A stretch of DNA of 64,000 bases from the NCBI GenBank assembly GCA_965277425.1, contig CBDICR010000005.1:310001-374000 (forward strand), read 5' to 3'. The stretch comes from Poindextera sp965277425 (GTDB lineage Bacteria > Pseudomonadota > Alphaproteobacteria > Caulobacterales > Caulobacteraceae). The translations under genes and the position numbers were made by a program. Each line of letters opens with the position of its first letter. Position 1 is the first letter of the stretch. Shown one piece after another: positions 7,228-16,842 of the stretch. The notes under the pieces were generated by a model that was not told the origin of the DNA, made no database searches, and was given only the letters and a program-made list of their open reading frames with translations.

Positions 7228-9015
7228 CTAGTCCTCCACGGTCTCCACGCCCTCCTCCGCAACAACCGTTTCCGGCGCGGCCATCTTCCTGACCCCGACG
7301 ATCTCCGCGCCCGGAAAGGCCAGCATCACCGTCTGCACGAAGGGATCGGCCGCGACATCGTCCAGCGCGGCCTTTTCCTCGCGTTTCTGGCGCTCCCAGG
7401 CGCTCTCCGCGCCGCCGCCGCCCTCGGCCGCGACCAGCCAGGGCTGCCCGGTCCATTCTTTCAGTCGCGCGACCAGCCGGCCGGCGAGGTTGGAGGGCGC
7501 GCCGGGGGCGGGCTCGAAGGTGATGGCGCCCGGGCGAAAGCTGATCGGGCGCATGAAGCGGTCGATGTCGAGCTTCAGGGAAACGTCGCGCCGCACCTCG
7601 ATCAGGCCCAGCACGTCCTCGAACGACTGCGGCGCGGCGAGCGCCGCCGGGGCGGTCTGCTGGGCCGGGGCGACCATGCGCGCCATCGCCGCTCCGCCGC
7701 CGGAGCCGCTTGGACGGCCGGGCGCGGACGAACCGCCGCCGGCGGGCTGACCGGCAAGGGCGGCCGTGTCCCCATCGCGCAAGGCCTTCAGCGCCTCCTC
7801 CGGGCCTGGCAGGTCGGCGGCGTAGCACAGGCGGATCAGCGCCATCTCCACGGCGGCCTTGGGGTCGGGCGCGCGTCTGGCCTCATCGTGGGCGCGCAAA
7901 AGCATCTGCCAGATGCGGGAGAGGGTTCCCGCCGAGGCCTGGGTTCCGACCGCCGTCAGCCGTGCGGCCTGGTCCTTGGGCAGGCCCAGCACGTCGGGGC
8001 CAAGCGCTTTGGCCAGGGCCGCGCCATGGGCGTGCTCCAAAAGATCGAGCATCACCACAACCGGATCGGCGCCGAGGCCGTAGAGGGCGGCGAAGGCCCC
8101 CAGCGCCTCGGCGGCGCGCCCGCGCATGGCCAGCTCGAACAGCTCGATGGTCTGGGCGCGGTCGGCCAGGCCCAGCATGTCGCGGATGGCCGCGGCGCTG
8201 ACGATCTCACCGTCGTCGGCCTGCACGATAGCCTGGTCGAGCAGCGACTGGGCGTCGCGGACCGAGCCTTCGGCCGCGCGGGAAATCAGCGCCAGGCCGT
8301 CCGGATCGATCTTCGCCTCCTCGGCCGCGGCGATGTCGGCCAGGTTCTTGGCGATCACCTCCGGCTCGACCCGGCGCAGGTCGAAGCGCTGGCAGCGCGA
8401 CAGGATGGTGACCGGGACTTTCCGGATTTCGGTGGTGGCGAAGATGAACTTGGCGTGCGGCGGCGGCTCTTCCAGCGTCTTCAACAGCGCGTTGAACGAG
8501 GCGGTCGACAGCATGTGCACTTCGTCGATGATGTAGACCTTGTAGCGGGCCTCGACCGGCGCATAGCGCACCCCGTCGATCAGCTCGCGCATCTCCTCGA
8601 CCTTGGAGCGGCTGGCGGCGTCGAGTTCCAGCACGTCCATGTGCCGCCCCTCGATGATGGCGCGGCAATGGGCGCCCTCGACCGCCAGGTCCAGCGTCGG
8701 CTGGTCGATTCCCTCGGCCTCGTAGTTGAGCGCGCGCGCCAAGAGCCGCGCGGTGGTGGTCTTGCCGACCCCGCGCACGCCGGTGAGCATGAAGGCATGG
8801 GCGATACGACCGGTTGAGAAGGCGTTGGTCAGGGTGCGGACCATGCCTTCCTGGCCGATCAGATCCTGGAAGGTGCGCGGGCGGTATTTGCGGGCGAGCA
8901 CCTGGTAGCCATCGCCGGCGTCGCGTTGGGGCGTCGGGGCGCCGCCAAACATATCGACCGTCGCCTCGTCGGACGCGGGCGCTTCGACCAAATCGGCGGG
9001 CGGCGGATCGTCCAT
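7228..9015 (-). CDS. dnaX: DNA polymerase III subunit tau/gamma
   Basis: 595-residue clamp-loader ATPase. Walker A GVRGVGKT is at 79-86, the DEVHMLS Walker B box near 160, and the LSRCQRFDLRR sensor/arginine finger near 210. A Gly/Ser/Pro linker around residues 420-440 leads to the C-terminal tau domains that contact the polymerase. Of the four zinc cysteines known in E. coli DnaX only the last (Cys117) is present. I see no A-rich slippage site, so a short gamma form by frameshift is unlikely; in Caulobacter gamma is made by ClpXP processing. Directly downstream of the SRP RNA gene. Confidence 0.96.
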   Translation of the reverse strand: MDDPPPADLVEAPASDEATVDMFGGAPTPQRDAGDGYQVLARKYRPRTFQDLIGQEGMVRTLTNAFSTGRIAHAFMLTGVRGVGKTTTARLLARALNYEAEGIDQPTLDLAVEGAHCRAIIEGRHMDVLELDAASRSKVEEMRELIDGVRYAPVEARYKVYIIDEVHMLSTASFNALLKTLEEPPPHAKFIFATTEIRKVPVTILSRCQRFDLRRVEPEVIAKNLADIAAAEEAKIDPDGLALISRAAEGSVRDAQSLLDQAIVQADDGEIVSAAAIRDMLGLADRAQTIELFELAMRGRAAEALGAFAALYGLGADPVVVMLDLLEHAHGAALAKALGPDVLGLPKDQAARLTAVGTQASAGTLSRIWQMLLRAHDEARRAPDPKAAVEMALIRLCYAADLPGPEEALKALRDGDTAALAGQPAGGGSSAPGRPSGSGGGAAMARMVAPAQQTAPAALAAPQSFEDVLGLIEVRRDVSLKLDIDRFMRPISFRPGAITFEPAPGAPSNLAGRLVARLKEWTGQPWLVAAEGGGGAESAWERQKREEKAALDDVAADPFVQTVMLAFPGAEIVGVRKMAAPETVVAEEGVETVED

Positions 9016-9036
9016 TCAAATCCCGGCGGAGAAGAG

Positions 9037-9133
9037 GGTGGAGGCTGAACGGCGACCCGGAGCGAAACTCGTTGTGGCTGCTTCCTTCCGGACCTGACCA
9101 GGTTGGCGAGGACTCCGCCCGCCGCCAGCCTCC
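9037..9133 (-). ncRNA. ffs: Small signal recognition particle RNA (4.5S)
   Basis: On the minus strand the invariant apical loop GGTCAGGTCCGGAAGGAAGC is present with flanking ACCTG and AGCC, the Ffh M-domain binding site. The ends GGAGGCTG and CAGCCTCC pair perfectly for eight bases and close a hairpin of about 97 nt, the size of bacterial small SRP RNA. It is located just upstream of dnaX in the same direction, a widely conserved position. Ends are set from the terminal helix and may be off by a few bases. Confidence 0.93.
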
Positions 9134-9139
9134 GCGCCC

Positions 9140-9168
9140 AATATCGCGGGCCAGGGCGGCGGACGCAA
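9140..9168 (-). promoter_or_regulatory. Candidate housekeeping promoter of the SRP RNA gene
   Basis: On the minus strand TTGCGT (9168-9163) and GATATT (9145-9140) are separated by 17 bases. Transcription about seven bases after the second hexamer would begin at the predicted 5' end of the SRP RNA. The hexamers match a sigma-70 type promoter and the position supports the call; dnaX may be read from it as well. Confidence 0.6.
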
Positions 9169-9232
9169 GGGCGCGCTGGCCCAACGCAACGCCGAAGCTG
9201 ACGAACCGCGTCCGGCGCCTTAAGAGCGGGGC

Positions 9233-10165
9233 ATGCCTCTGACCGCCTTCACCAACACCTTCGCCGGCAACCCGCTCGATCGGGTGAGCTACAAGCGGAG
9301 CGATCCGGACTGGATCAACGGCCGGCTCGACGATCCCGACACGCTTGCGGTGGCGTTGTGGAACGGCAAGCCGCTGATCGAGGACGCGCCGGGGCCGGAC
9401 AAGGCCCTGCGCATCGCCTATCTGCCCATCGGCCTGGCCCGCGAGGTCGCGGGCGGCGACCAGCGGGTGCTGTTCCTGGGCCTGTGGAAAGAGACCGCGG
9501 TCTTCGCCATCGATCTGGAGTCAGCCCTCGATCCCGCGGAAGGCCCCCTTGCCGGCTGCGGCCGGTTCGAGGACCTGCGGGCGACGGCGCTGCGCTTGCC
9601 GCCGGGCGATGCGGCCATCCTGGCCACGGCCAAGAGCGTCTTCGAATGGCGTCGCCGCCACGGCTTCTGTCCGTCCTGCGGCCAGCCGACCCTGGCCATC
9701 GACGGCGGCTGGAAGCGGGTCTGCGAAAGCTGCCGCACCGAACACTTCCCGCGCACCGATCCGGTGGTGATCATGCTGCCAACCTTTGGCGAGCGCTGCC
9801 TGCTCGGCCGCCAGGCGGCCTGGCCGAAGGGCATGTATTCGGCCCTGGCCGGCTTTCTGGAGCCCGGCGAAAGCGTCGAGGAGGCCTGCGCGCGCGAGGT
9901 CTACGAAGAGGCCGGCCTGCGCGCGACCTCGGTACGCTATCATTCAACCCAGCCCTGGCCCTATCCGGCGTCGCTGATGATCGGCCTGATTTGCCAGGTC
10001 GAGGACGACAAGGCGGTCGCCGACCAGATCGAGATCGAAGAGGTGCGCTGGTTCACCCGCGCCGAAACCAGGCAGCTGATCGCCGGCGAACTCAGCGACG
10101 CGCGCGCGCCCGGCGGCATGGCCATCGCCTTCCAGCTGATCAAGGCCTGGGCGCAAGAAGGCTAA
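9233..10165 (+). CDS. nudC: NAD+ diphosphatase / NADH pyrophosphatase (Nudix)
   Basis: 310 residues. NudC-type enzymes cleave NADH to NMNH and AMP and remove NAD caps from RNA. A zinc ribbon with Cys146, Cys149, Cys164 and Cys167 precedes the Nudix box at 207-229 (GFLEPGESVEEACAREVYEEAGL in sequence, with the catalytic REVYEE glutamates). SQPWP-like QPWPYPASLM after the box is the NudC-specific signature. Start ATG at 9233, divergent from the SRP RNA/dnaX unit. Confidence 0.94.
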   Translation: MPLTAFTNTFAGNPLDRVSYKRSDPDWINGRLDDPDTLAVALWNGKPLIEDAPGPDKALRIAYLPIGLAREVAGGDQRVLFLGLWKETAVFAIDLESALDPAEGPLAGCGRFEDLRATALRLPPGDAAILATAKSVFEWRRRHGFCPSCGQPTLAIDGGWKRVCESCRTEHFPRTDPVVIMLPTFGERCLLGRQAAWPKGMYSALAGFLEPGESVEEACAREVYEEAGLRATSVRYHSTQPWPYPASLMIGLICQVEDDKAVADQIEIEEVRWFTRAETRQLIAGELSDARAPGGMAIAFQLIKAWAQEG

Positions 10166-10225
10166 GCGTCGCTCCCCTGCTCCCGCGAGGGGATCATTCA
10201 AAAACCGAGAACCTGGCCCAAAAGC

Positions 10226-10372
10226 CCCTTCCCCCTTGCGGGGAAGGGGTTGGGGATGGGGGTGTCAGCGCCGAAGCGACGGATGCTGGCGCCAAACCGC
10301 CAGCATCCGTCGCCGCCTGACGGCGGCGCACCCCCGCCCCTGACCCCGCCCCGCAAGGGGGCGGGGAATTAC
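10226..10372. repeat. Large intergenic palindromic element
   Basis: The nudC-MFS gap holds a nested inverted repeat. The core is a perfect 16-bp stem (10276-10291 with 10298-10313) with a 6-base loop. Outer C/G-rich arms at about 10229-10262 and 10330-10367 (CCCCTTGCGGGG and CCCCGCAAGGGG themes) are approximate reverse complements. It looks like a REP/RUP-like intergenic element; transcribed, it would form a long hairpin. A short fragment of the outer arm is also seen at 59153-59172. Confidence 0.7.
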
Positions 10373-10464
10373 ACGATCCGGCCGGCGGCCAGGAAAATGG
10401 GCGTTACGCGCTCCGAATCCTGTCCTAGATCAACGCCAAGAGTTTGTTTGGGGCCGATAACGCC

Positions 10465-11811
10465 ATGACGACCCTGTCGGAACTGCGCGGTCTCGACCGC
10501 CATCAATGGAGCGCGGTCGCCGCCAGCTTCCTGGGCTGGACCCTCGACGCCTTCGACTTCTTTCTGATGGTCTTCATGTTCAAGGCCATCGCCGCCGACT
10601 TCCATGCCGATCTGTCGGCGGTGGTCGTGGCCAGCACCCTGACCCTCGCGGCCCGGCCGTTCGGGGCGCTGATCTTCGGCATGATGGCCGACCGCTATGG
10701 CCGCCGGCCGATCCTGATGACCAGCGTCCTGCTCTATTCCGTGCTGGAACTGGGCTCGGCCTTCGCGCCGACCCTGGCGGTTTTGCTGGTGCTTCGCGCC
10801 CTGTTCGGCTTCGCCATGGGCGGGGTGTGGGGGGTCGGGGCGTCCCTGGCGCTGGAATCCATCCCGCCCAAGGCGCGCGGCGTCGTCTCCGGCATGCTGC
10901 AGGAAGGCTATGCGGTGGGCTACCTGCTCGCCTCAGCCGTCTTCTTCTTTCTGTTCGACCGCATCGGCTGGCGCGGCATGTTCATGGTCGGGGCCATCCC
11001 GGCGGTGCTGGCCATCTTCATCCAGCTTTCCGTGCGCGAATCCCCCTCGTTCGAGAGCGAGCGCGGACGGGGGCCGCTTTTCCTGTTTGTCCTCGGCGCG
11101 GTCGCCCTGGCCGTCGCCGTCGGCCCGGCGGTCGTCGGCCCCTTGCTCAAGATTCCGATTCTGACCTGGGTCTACGCCATCGATGCGCCCCTGGCCCTGT
11201 GCGGCCTGTGGTTCTTCCGCAAGCACTGGAAGATGGCGCTCTATGTCATGGCCCTGATGACCGTCCTGAACTTCCTCAGCCACGGCACCCAGGACCTCTA
11301 CCCGACCTTCCTGCAGAAGGGGTTGGGCTTCGACACCCATGTCACCGGCCTTCTGACCGCAGTCGGCAATGTCGGCGCGATCGGCGGCGGCCTGCTGTTC
11401 GGCGCCTGGTCGGAGCGGCTGGGCCGGCGCTGGGGCATCGTCATCGCCTCGCTGCTATCGCTGCTGGCCATTCCGCTCTGGGCCTTTTCGCACACGGCCG
11501 TCCTGCTGGGCCTGGGGGCGTTCGCGATGCAGTTCATGGTCCAGGGCGCCTGGGGCATCGTCCCGGTGCACCTGAACGAACTCGCCCCCGCCGAGGCGCG
11601 CGGCGCCTTCCCCGGCTACGCCTACCAGGTCGGCAACCTGATCGCCTCGGGCAACGCCGTCTGGCAGGCGCAGATCGCCGAGGCCCACCACAACAACTAC
11701 GGCCTGGCCCTGGCGGTCGTGGCGGGAGCGGCGGCGGTGATCATCGCGGTGGTGACGATCCTGGGGCCGGAGCGGCGAAACGCCGTCTTCGGGACGGCGG
11801 CCAAGACCTGA
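10465..11811 (+). CDS. MFS transporter, sialate/lactate-type carboxylate:H+ symporter family
   Basis: 448 residues from ATG 10465 (MTTLSELRGLDRHQWS). About 12 hydrophobic segments. The start of the first segment, FLGWTLDAFDFFLMVF, and the loop 2-3 motif GMMADRYGRRP are characteristic of the sialic acid/lactate (SHS/AAHS) branch of MFS, and ESPSF follows segment six. Likely takes up a monocarboxylic or aromatic acid with protons; the substrate cannot be read from sequence. A TTG 21 bases upstream is an alternative start. It stands alone. Confidence 0.85.
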   Translation: MTTLSELRGLDRHQWSAVAASFLGWTLDAFDFFLMVFMFKAIAADFHADLSAVVVASTLTLAARPFGALIFGMMADRYGRRPILMTSVLLYSVLELGSAFAPTLAVLLVLRALFGFAMGGVWGVGASLALESIPPKARGVVSGMLQEGYAVGYLLASAVFFFLFDRIGWRGMFMVGAIPAVLAIFIQLSVRESPSFESERGRGPLFLFVLGAVALAVAVGPAVVGPLLKIPILTWVYAIDAPLALCGLWFFRKHWKMALYVMALMTVLNFLSHGTQDLYPTFLQKGLGFDTHVTGLLTAVGNVGAIGGGLLFGAWSERLGRRWGIVIASLLSLLAIPLWAFSHTAVLLGLGAFAMQFMVQGAWGIVPVHLNELAPAEARGAFPGYAYQVGNLIASGNAVWQAQIAEAHHNNYGLALAVVAGAAAVIIAVVTILGPERRNAVFGTAAKT

Positions 11812-11867
11812 CGAAGCGAAGACCCCGGGGTTTTGCGCTGAACGCGACCGCTCACTCTGGCGAAGCC

Positions 11868-11955
11868 AAAAGATTGCCCGCCAAGGACGCAAAGCGCGCC
11901 AAGGCGAAAGGTTTGGCTACCCTGGCGAGCTTGGCGAGCTTGGCGGTCAAAAAGC
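11868..11955. repeat. Intergenic repeat of CGCCAAGG type
   Basis: Between the MFS gene and pheA the sequence runs CGCCAAGGACGCAAAGCG then CGCCAAGG, and about 30 bases later CTGGCGAGCTTGGCGAGC and TTGGCGG, i.e. degenerate inverted copies of CCGCCAAG. This type of iterated CGCCAAGG intergenic repeat is frequent in proteobacteria. No gene or terminator T-run is apparent in the 183-base gap. Confidence 0.5.
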
Positions 11956-11994
11956 TTGGTTTCCGCTTGCGCGAGGATGAGCGGGGTAAAAACC

Positions 11995-12849
11995 CTATCG
12001 CCCCGCCTTCTCACGGTAGGGATCGGCCGGATAGACGCCCAGAATCTCGAATCGCTCGGAGAAGAAACCCAGTTCCTCGAACGCCCGGGCCAGGTGCTCA
12101 TCCTCGGGCCGGCCGTCGACCTCGGCGTAGAAGAAGGTTGCGGTGAAGGCGCCGTTCTCCATGTAGCTTTCCAGCTTGGTCATGTTGACGCCGTTGGTGG
12201 CGAAGCCGCCAAGGGCCTTGTAGAGCGCGGCCGGCAGGTTCCTGACCCGGAAGATGAAGCTGGTCACGCACGGCGTCTCTGCGGGCGGACGCGGCGGATC
12301 GCGATCGGCCGTCATCACCAGGAACCGGGTGGTGTTGTGCCGCTCGTCCTCGACGTCGCGCATCAGGATGGTCAGGCCGTAGATCTGCGCCGCCAGCTCC
12401 GGCGAAATGGCCGCGCGATTGGGGTCGGGATGCTCGGACAGGATCTTGGCCGCCCCGGCGGTGTCGCCGACCGCTTCGGTGGCCACGCCCAGGCGGCGCA
12501 GAACCTTGCGGCACTGGCCAAGCGCGATGGCCATGGAGGCGACGATGCGCACGTCCTCGACGGCCACGCCGGGATTGGCCATCAGGTGGAAGCGAATCGG
12601 CTTGAAGCGCTCGCCGACGATGCGAAGTCCAGAGTTCGGCAGAAGGTGGTGGACGTCCGCCACCCGGCCGGCGGTGGAGTTTTCCACCGGAATCATGCCC
12701 AGGGCGGCCGCGCCGCTCTTCACCGCCTCGAAGGCGTCTTCGAAGGTGGCGCACGCCAGGGGCTCATGGTCGGGGAAATAGTCGCGGGCCGCCTCGTGGC
12801 TATTGGCGCCCATCTCGCCCTGGAAGGCGATCTTCGGTCGGTCGGTCAT
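11995..12849 (-). CDS. pheA: Prephenate dehydratase
   Basis: 284 residues, monofunctional form: there is no chorismate mutase domain. It converts prephenate to phenylpyruvate in phenylalanine synthesis. The catalytic domain (about 1-190) contains IPVENSTAGRV and a variant of the TRF motif, NTTRFLVM. A C-terminal ACT domain (about 195-280, ESYM preceded by LTKLES-like MTKLES) gives feedback control by phenylalanine. The ATG overlaps the kdsB stop by four bases, so the two genes are co-translated. Confidence 0.95.
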   Translation of the reverse strand: MTDRPKIAFQGEMGANSHEAARDYFPDHEPLACATFEDAFEAVKSGAAALGMIPVENSTAGRVADVHHLLPNSGLRIVGERFKPIRFHLMANPGVAVEDVRIVASMAIALGQCRKVLRRLGVATEAVGDTAGAAKILSEHPDPNRAAISPELAAQIYGLTILMRDVEDERHNTTRFLVMTADRDPPRPPAETPCVTSFIFRVRNLPAALYKALGGFATNGVNMTKLESYMENGAFTATFFYAEVDGRPEDEHLARAFEELGFFSERFEILGVYPADPYREKAGR

Positions 12850-13583
12850 CGGGTCTTTTCCGCATGGGCGCGCGCGATGGCAAGCTCGGCCGGGGTGTTG
12901 ACCTCGATCGGCATGGCGTCGACGACCACCGCCCAGATCGACAGGCCGAGCTCCAGCGCGCGAAGCTGCTCGAGCTTTTCACGGCGTTCCAGCGGCGAGG
13001 GCGGGGCGGCGGCGAAACGGTCGAGCGCCTCGCGGCGATAGCCATAGACGCCGATGTGCCGCCAGACCGGCCCCTCGCCATAGAGGGTCGAGCGGGTGAA
13101 ATAGAGCGCCCGCCCCGATTTCGCGCCCGCGCCCAAGGCCACGATCGCCTTGGGGCAGTCGGGATCCGACCGCTCGGCCGGCGAGCCTTCCGGCGCGATC
13201 AGGGTGGCGATGTCGCATGACGGCTCCCCGTCCAAGAGGGCTGAACAGGCGCTGACCAACCCCGGATCGAGGAAGGGGATGTCGCCTTGCAGATTGATCA
13301 CCGCATCGTGGCGGCGATCGGGGTCCAGCACGGCCAGGGCCGCCAGGATTCGGTCGGAGCCCGAGGGCAGATCCGGATCGGTCAGCACCGCGCGGCCGCC
13401 GGCGGCCTCGACGGCGCGGACGATCTCGGCGTCACCAGCGGCCACCGCGACAGGCCCCACGCCGGCGGCCTGCGCCTGGCGCAGCACGCGCACGATCAGG
13501 CTCTCGCCGCCGATGTCGGCCAACGGCTTGCCCGGCAGCCGGGACGCCGCCATGCGGGCGGGAATAATCACGATCGGATGCAT
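12846..13583 (-). CDS. kdsB: 3-deoxy-manno-octulosonate cytidylyltransferase
   Basis: 245 residues. KdsB activates Kdo to CMP-Kdo for lipopolysaccharide inner core synthesis. The N-terminal nucleotide-binding signature IIPARMAASRLPGKPL, the VINLQGDIPF motif and IGVYGYRREAL are all present. The length matches the family. It is first in a two-gene unit with pheA and divergent from the cytochrome c gene. The shared operon joins an LPS step with amino-acid synthesis, seen in other alphaproteobacteria. Confidence 0.95.
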   Translation of the reverse strand: MHPIVIIPARMAASRLPGKPLADIGGESLIVRVLRQAQAAGVGPVAVAAGDAEIVRAVEAAGGRAVLTDPDLPSGSDRILAALAVLDPDRRHDAVINLQGDIPFLDPGLVSACSALLDGEPSCDIATLIAPEGSPAERSDPDCPKAIVALGAGAKSGRALYFTRSTLYGEGPVWRHIGVYGYRREALDRFAAAPPSPLERREKLEQLRALELGLSIWAVVVDAMPIEVNTPAELAIARAHAEKTR

Positions 13584-13729
13584 ACGATCCCTGAGCGGAG
13601 CGGGGCGCGGCCTGGCCCCATTTGGCCGGTTGCGTGCCGGCCGGTAGCGTGTCAGAGACGCGAGCGCAAGGACGGGCTCAGGGTCCCGCCTTGCCGAAGG
13701 GCAGACGCGTTAGAGGGCTGACGAGCGGG

Positions 13730-14431
13730 ATGAGCGACGAGTTAGGCTTCAACAAGATCGCCGGCGGGGTGCTGGCGACCGGCTTGGCCATATTCGGCCT
13801 TGGCCAGCTGTCCAGCATCATTTTCGAATACCATCCGCCCGCGAAGGCGGGTTACGCGATCGCGATCGCCGCCGAAGACACCGGCGGCGCGCCGGCCGCG
13901 CCGGAGCCGCCGATCGACTGGGGTACGGCGCTGGCCAGCGCCGACGTCAACGCCGGCAAGCAGGTGGCGACCAAGTGCCAAGCTTGCCACAACCTCGACC
14001 AGGGCGGACCGAACATGACCGGCCCGAACCTCTGGGGCGTGCTGGGCCGCCAGCCCGGAACGCATCCGGGCTTCAACTATTCGGACGCGATGAAGGCCTT
14101 CGGGCAGAAGCAGAAGATCTGGGACTACGTCCACGTCAACGACTTCATCACCGGCCCGCAGAACTATCTCGACGGCACCAAGATGACCTTTGTCGGGCTC
14201 AAGCAGCGCCAGGACCGCATCAACGTCATCGCCTATCTGCACACCTTGGGCTCGACCCTGCCGATCCCCGCGCCCAATCCGGTGAAGGCCGCCCCCGCCG
14301 CCTCCAGCGCGCCGGCCAAGGGCGCCGCGGCCTCCGGCGCGCCGGCGGCGTCCAGCGCTCCAGCGGCCTCCGGCGCCCCGGCCGCATCGAGCGCCCCAGC
14401 CGCCGCCTCATCCGCCAAGCCGGCCGGTTGA
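13730..14431 (+). CDS. Membrane-anchored class I cytochrome c (CycM-like)
   Basis: 233 residues from ATG 13730. An uncleaved N-terminal membrane anchor (about 10-32) leads to a periplasmic cytochrome c domain with the haem motif CQACH (Cys83, Cys86, His87) and the distal ligand in GTKMTFVG (Met152). CycM-type cytochromes pass electrons from the bc1 complex to aa3 oxidase. Residues after about 186 form a low-complexity Ala/Pro/Ser tail made of near-repeats of SGAPAASSAPAA, unusual for the family. The oxidase partner is not in the window apart from subunit IV at 54.3 kb. Confidence 0.85.
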   Translation: MSDELGFNKIAGGVLATGLAIFGLGQLSSIIFEYHPPAKAGYAIAIAAEDTGGAPAAPEPPIDWGTALASADVNAGKQVATKCQACHNLDQGGPNMTGPNLWGVLGRQPGTHPGFNYSDAMKAFGQKQKIWDYVHVNDFITGPQNYLDGTKMTFVGLKQRQDRINVIAYLHTLGSTLPIPAPNPVKAAPAASSAPAKGAAASGAPAASSAPAASGAPAASSAPAAASSAKPAG

Positions 14432-14444
14432 ACCGGGACCGTCC

Positions 14445-15833
<1,389 letters not shown>

Positions 15834-15869
15834 GCAGGCGCCCTAACGCGAGGTAAGATTTCGTCAAGC

Positions 15870-15884
15870 TTAACGCTTCGTTGA
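15870..15884. promoter_or_regulatory. Candidate CtrA-binding site (7 of 8 positions)
   Basis: TTAA-N7-TTGA matches the TTAA-N7-TTAA CtrA consensus at seven of eight positions. It lies 71 bases before the TadD-like gene and 37 bases before the aminopeptidase start on the other strand. In such G+C-rich DNA this combination is rare. Confidence 0.45.
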
Positions 15885-15954
15885 CGGCCGCCGCCGATGC
15901 TGGACGCGCCGCTTCGAAAAGCCCTAGCCCGCCGCAATAGGAGCTTCAACGCTC

Positions 15955-16794
15955 ATGTCCCGCGCTCAATCCCTCGCCGCCACCGCCTTGCTCGCCGTCC
16001 TGCTCGCGCCCGTCGCCGGCCGCGCGGCCGTCACGCCCGACAAGACGGCGACGCCCGCGCCGGCCGCCCCGCAGCCGCCGCACAAGGCCAGCCCGCAGGC
16101 GCGCGCCGACGCCATACGGCTGGCGCCCCTGGCGCGGGCCGCCTTCTGGGGCCGCGAAGCGCAGATCGATCCGACCGACGTCGTGGCCGGCGTGCAGCTG
16201 GCCTCCGCCCTTCGCGCCCTCGGCCAGTATGACGCCGCCATCCAGTCGGCGGGCCGTGTGCTGGTGATCGATCCGAACAACATGGACGGCCTGATGGAGG
16301 TGGCCCGCGACTATGTCGCCCAGGGCCAGGGTTTCTACGCCATCGACCCGCTCACCCGCGCCCGGGCGCTGGCGCCGAAGGCTTGGCAGCCGCTGTCGCT
16401 GCTCGGCATCGCCTATGCCCAGGTGCGCCGCGAGGACGACGCCCAGGCGACCTGGCGCCAGGCGCTGGCGCTGTCTCCGGACAACCCGGCGGTGCTGTCC
16501 AACATGGCGATGGAATTGGCCGCGCAAGGCGACGCCGCGTCGGCGGAGGCCCTGTTGCGCCGCGCCGCCGCCCAGCCCGGCGCGAACCTGACGGTCCGCC
16601 AGGATCTGACCCTTGTGCTTGGCCTGCAGGGCAAGCTGGGCGAGGCCGAGACGCTGCTGCGCCAGGATCTCCCGCCCGACCAGGCCGACGCCGACCTGGC
16701 CTATCTGCAGGCGGTCTACACCAGGAGCGTTCCGGCGCCCGCGGTCGACGCGCCGCAGCATTCATGGGAGTCGCTGAAAGGCGCCGGCGGCTAG
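15955..16794 (+). CDS. TPR protein of the Tad pilus system (TadD-like)
   Basis: 279 residues. A cleavable signal peptide (MSRAQSLAATALLAVLLAP, cleavage near residue 24) is followed by an Ala/Pro-rich stretch and about four tetratricopeptide repeats, e.g. ALRALGQYDAAIQSAGRVL and AYAQVRREDDAQATWRQAL. TadD proteins are periplasmic or outer-membrane TPR proteins that help secretin assembly. Orientation is convergent with the tadC end of the pilus operon, which supports the assignment. No lipobox cysteine is evident. Confidence 0.75.
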   Translation: MSRAQSLAATALLAVLLAPVAGRAAVTPDKTATPAPAAPQPPHKASPQARADAIRLAPLARAAFWGREAQIDPTDVVAGVQLASALRALGQYDAAIQSAGRVLVIDPNNMDGLMEVARDYVAQGQGFYAIDPLTRARALAPKAWQPLSLLGIAYAQVRREDDAQATWRQALALSPDNPAVLSNMAMELAAQGDAASAEALLRRAAAQPGANLTVRQDLTLVLGLQGKLGEAETLLRQDLPPDQADADLAYLQAVYTRSVPAPAVDAPQHSWESLKGAGG

Positions 16795-16842
16795 CCGTAG
16801 GCGTGTAAACCGCCGATGCGGCTCTGAGGCCGCGCGCTCTGC

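Noticed and set aside
8000..9000. Programmed frameshift in dnaX to make gamma
   Set aside because: No A-rich slippery heptamer or following hairpin was seen; Caulobacter is known to use proteolysis.
10226..10372. CRISPR array or riboswitch in the nudC-MFS gap
   Set aside because: There are no regularly spaced direct repeats and no recognisable aptamer; the structure is one nested palindrome.
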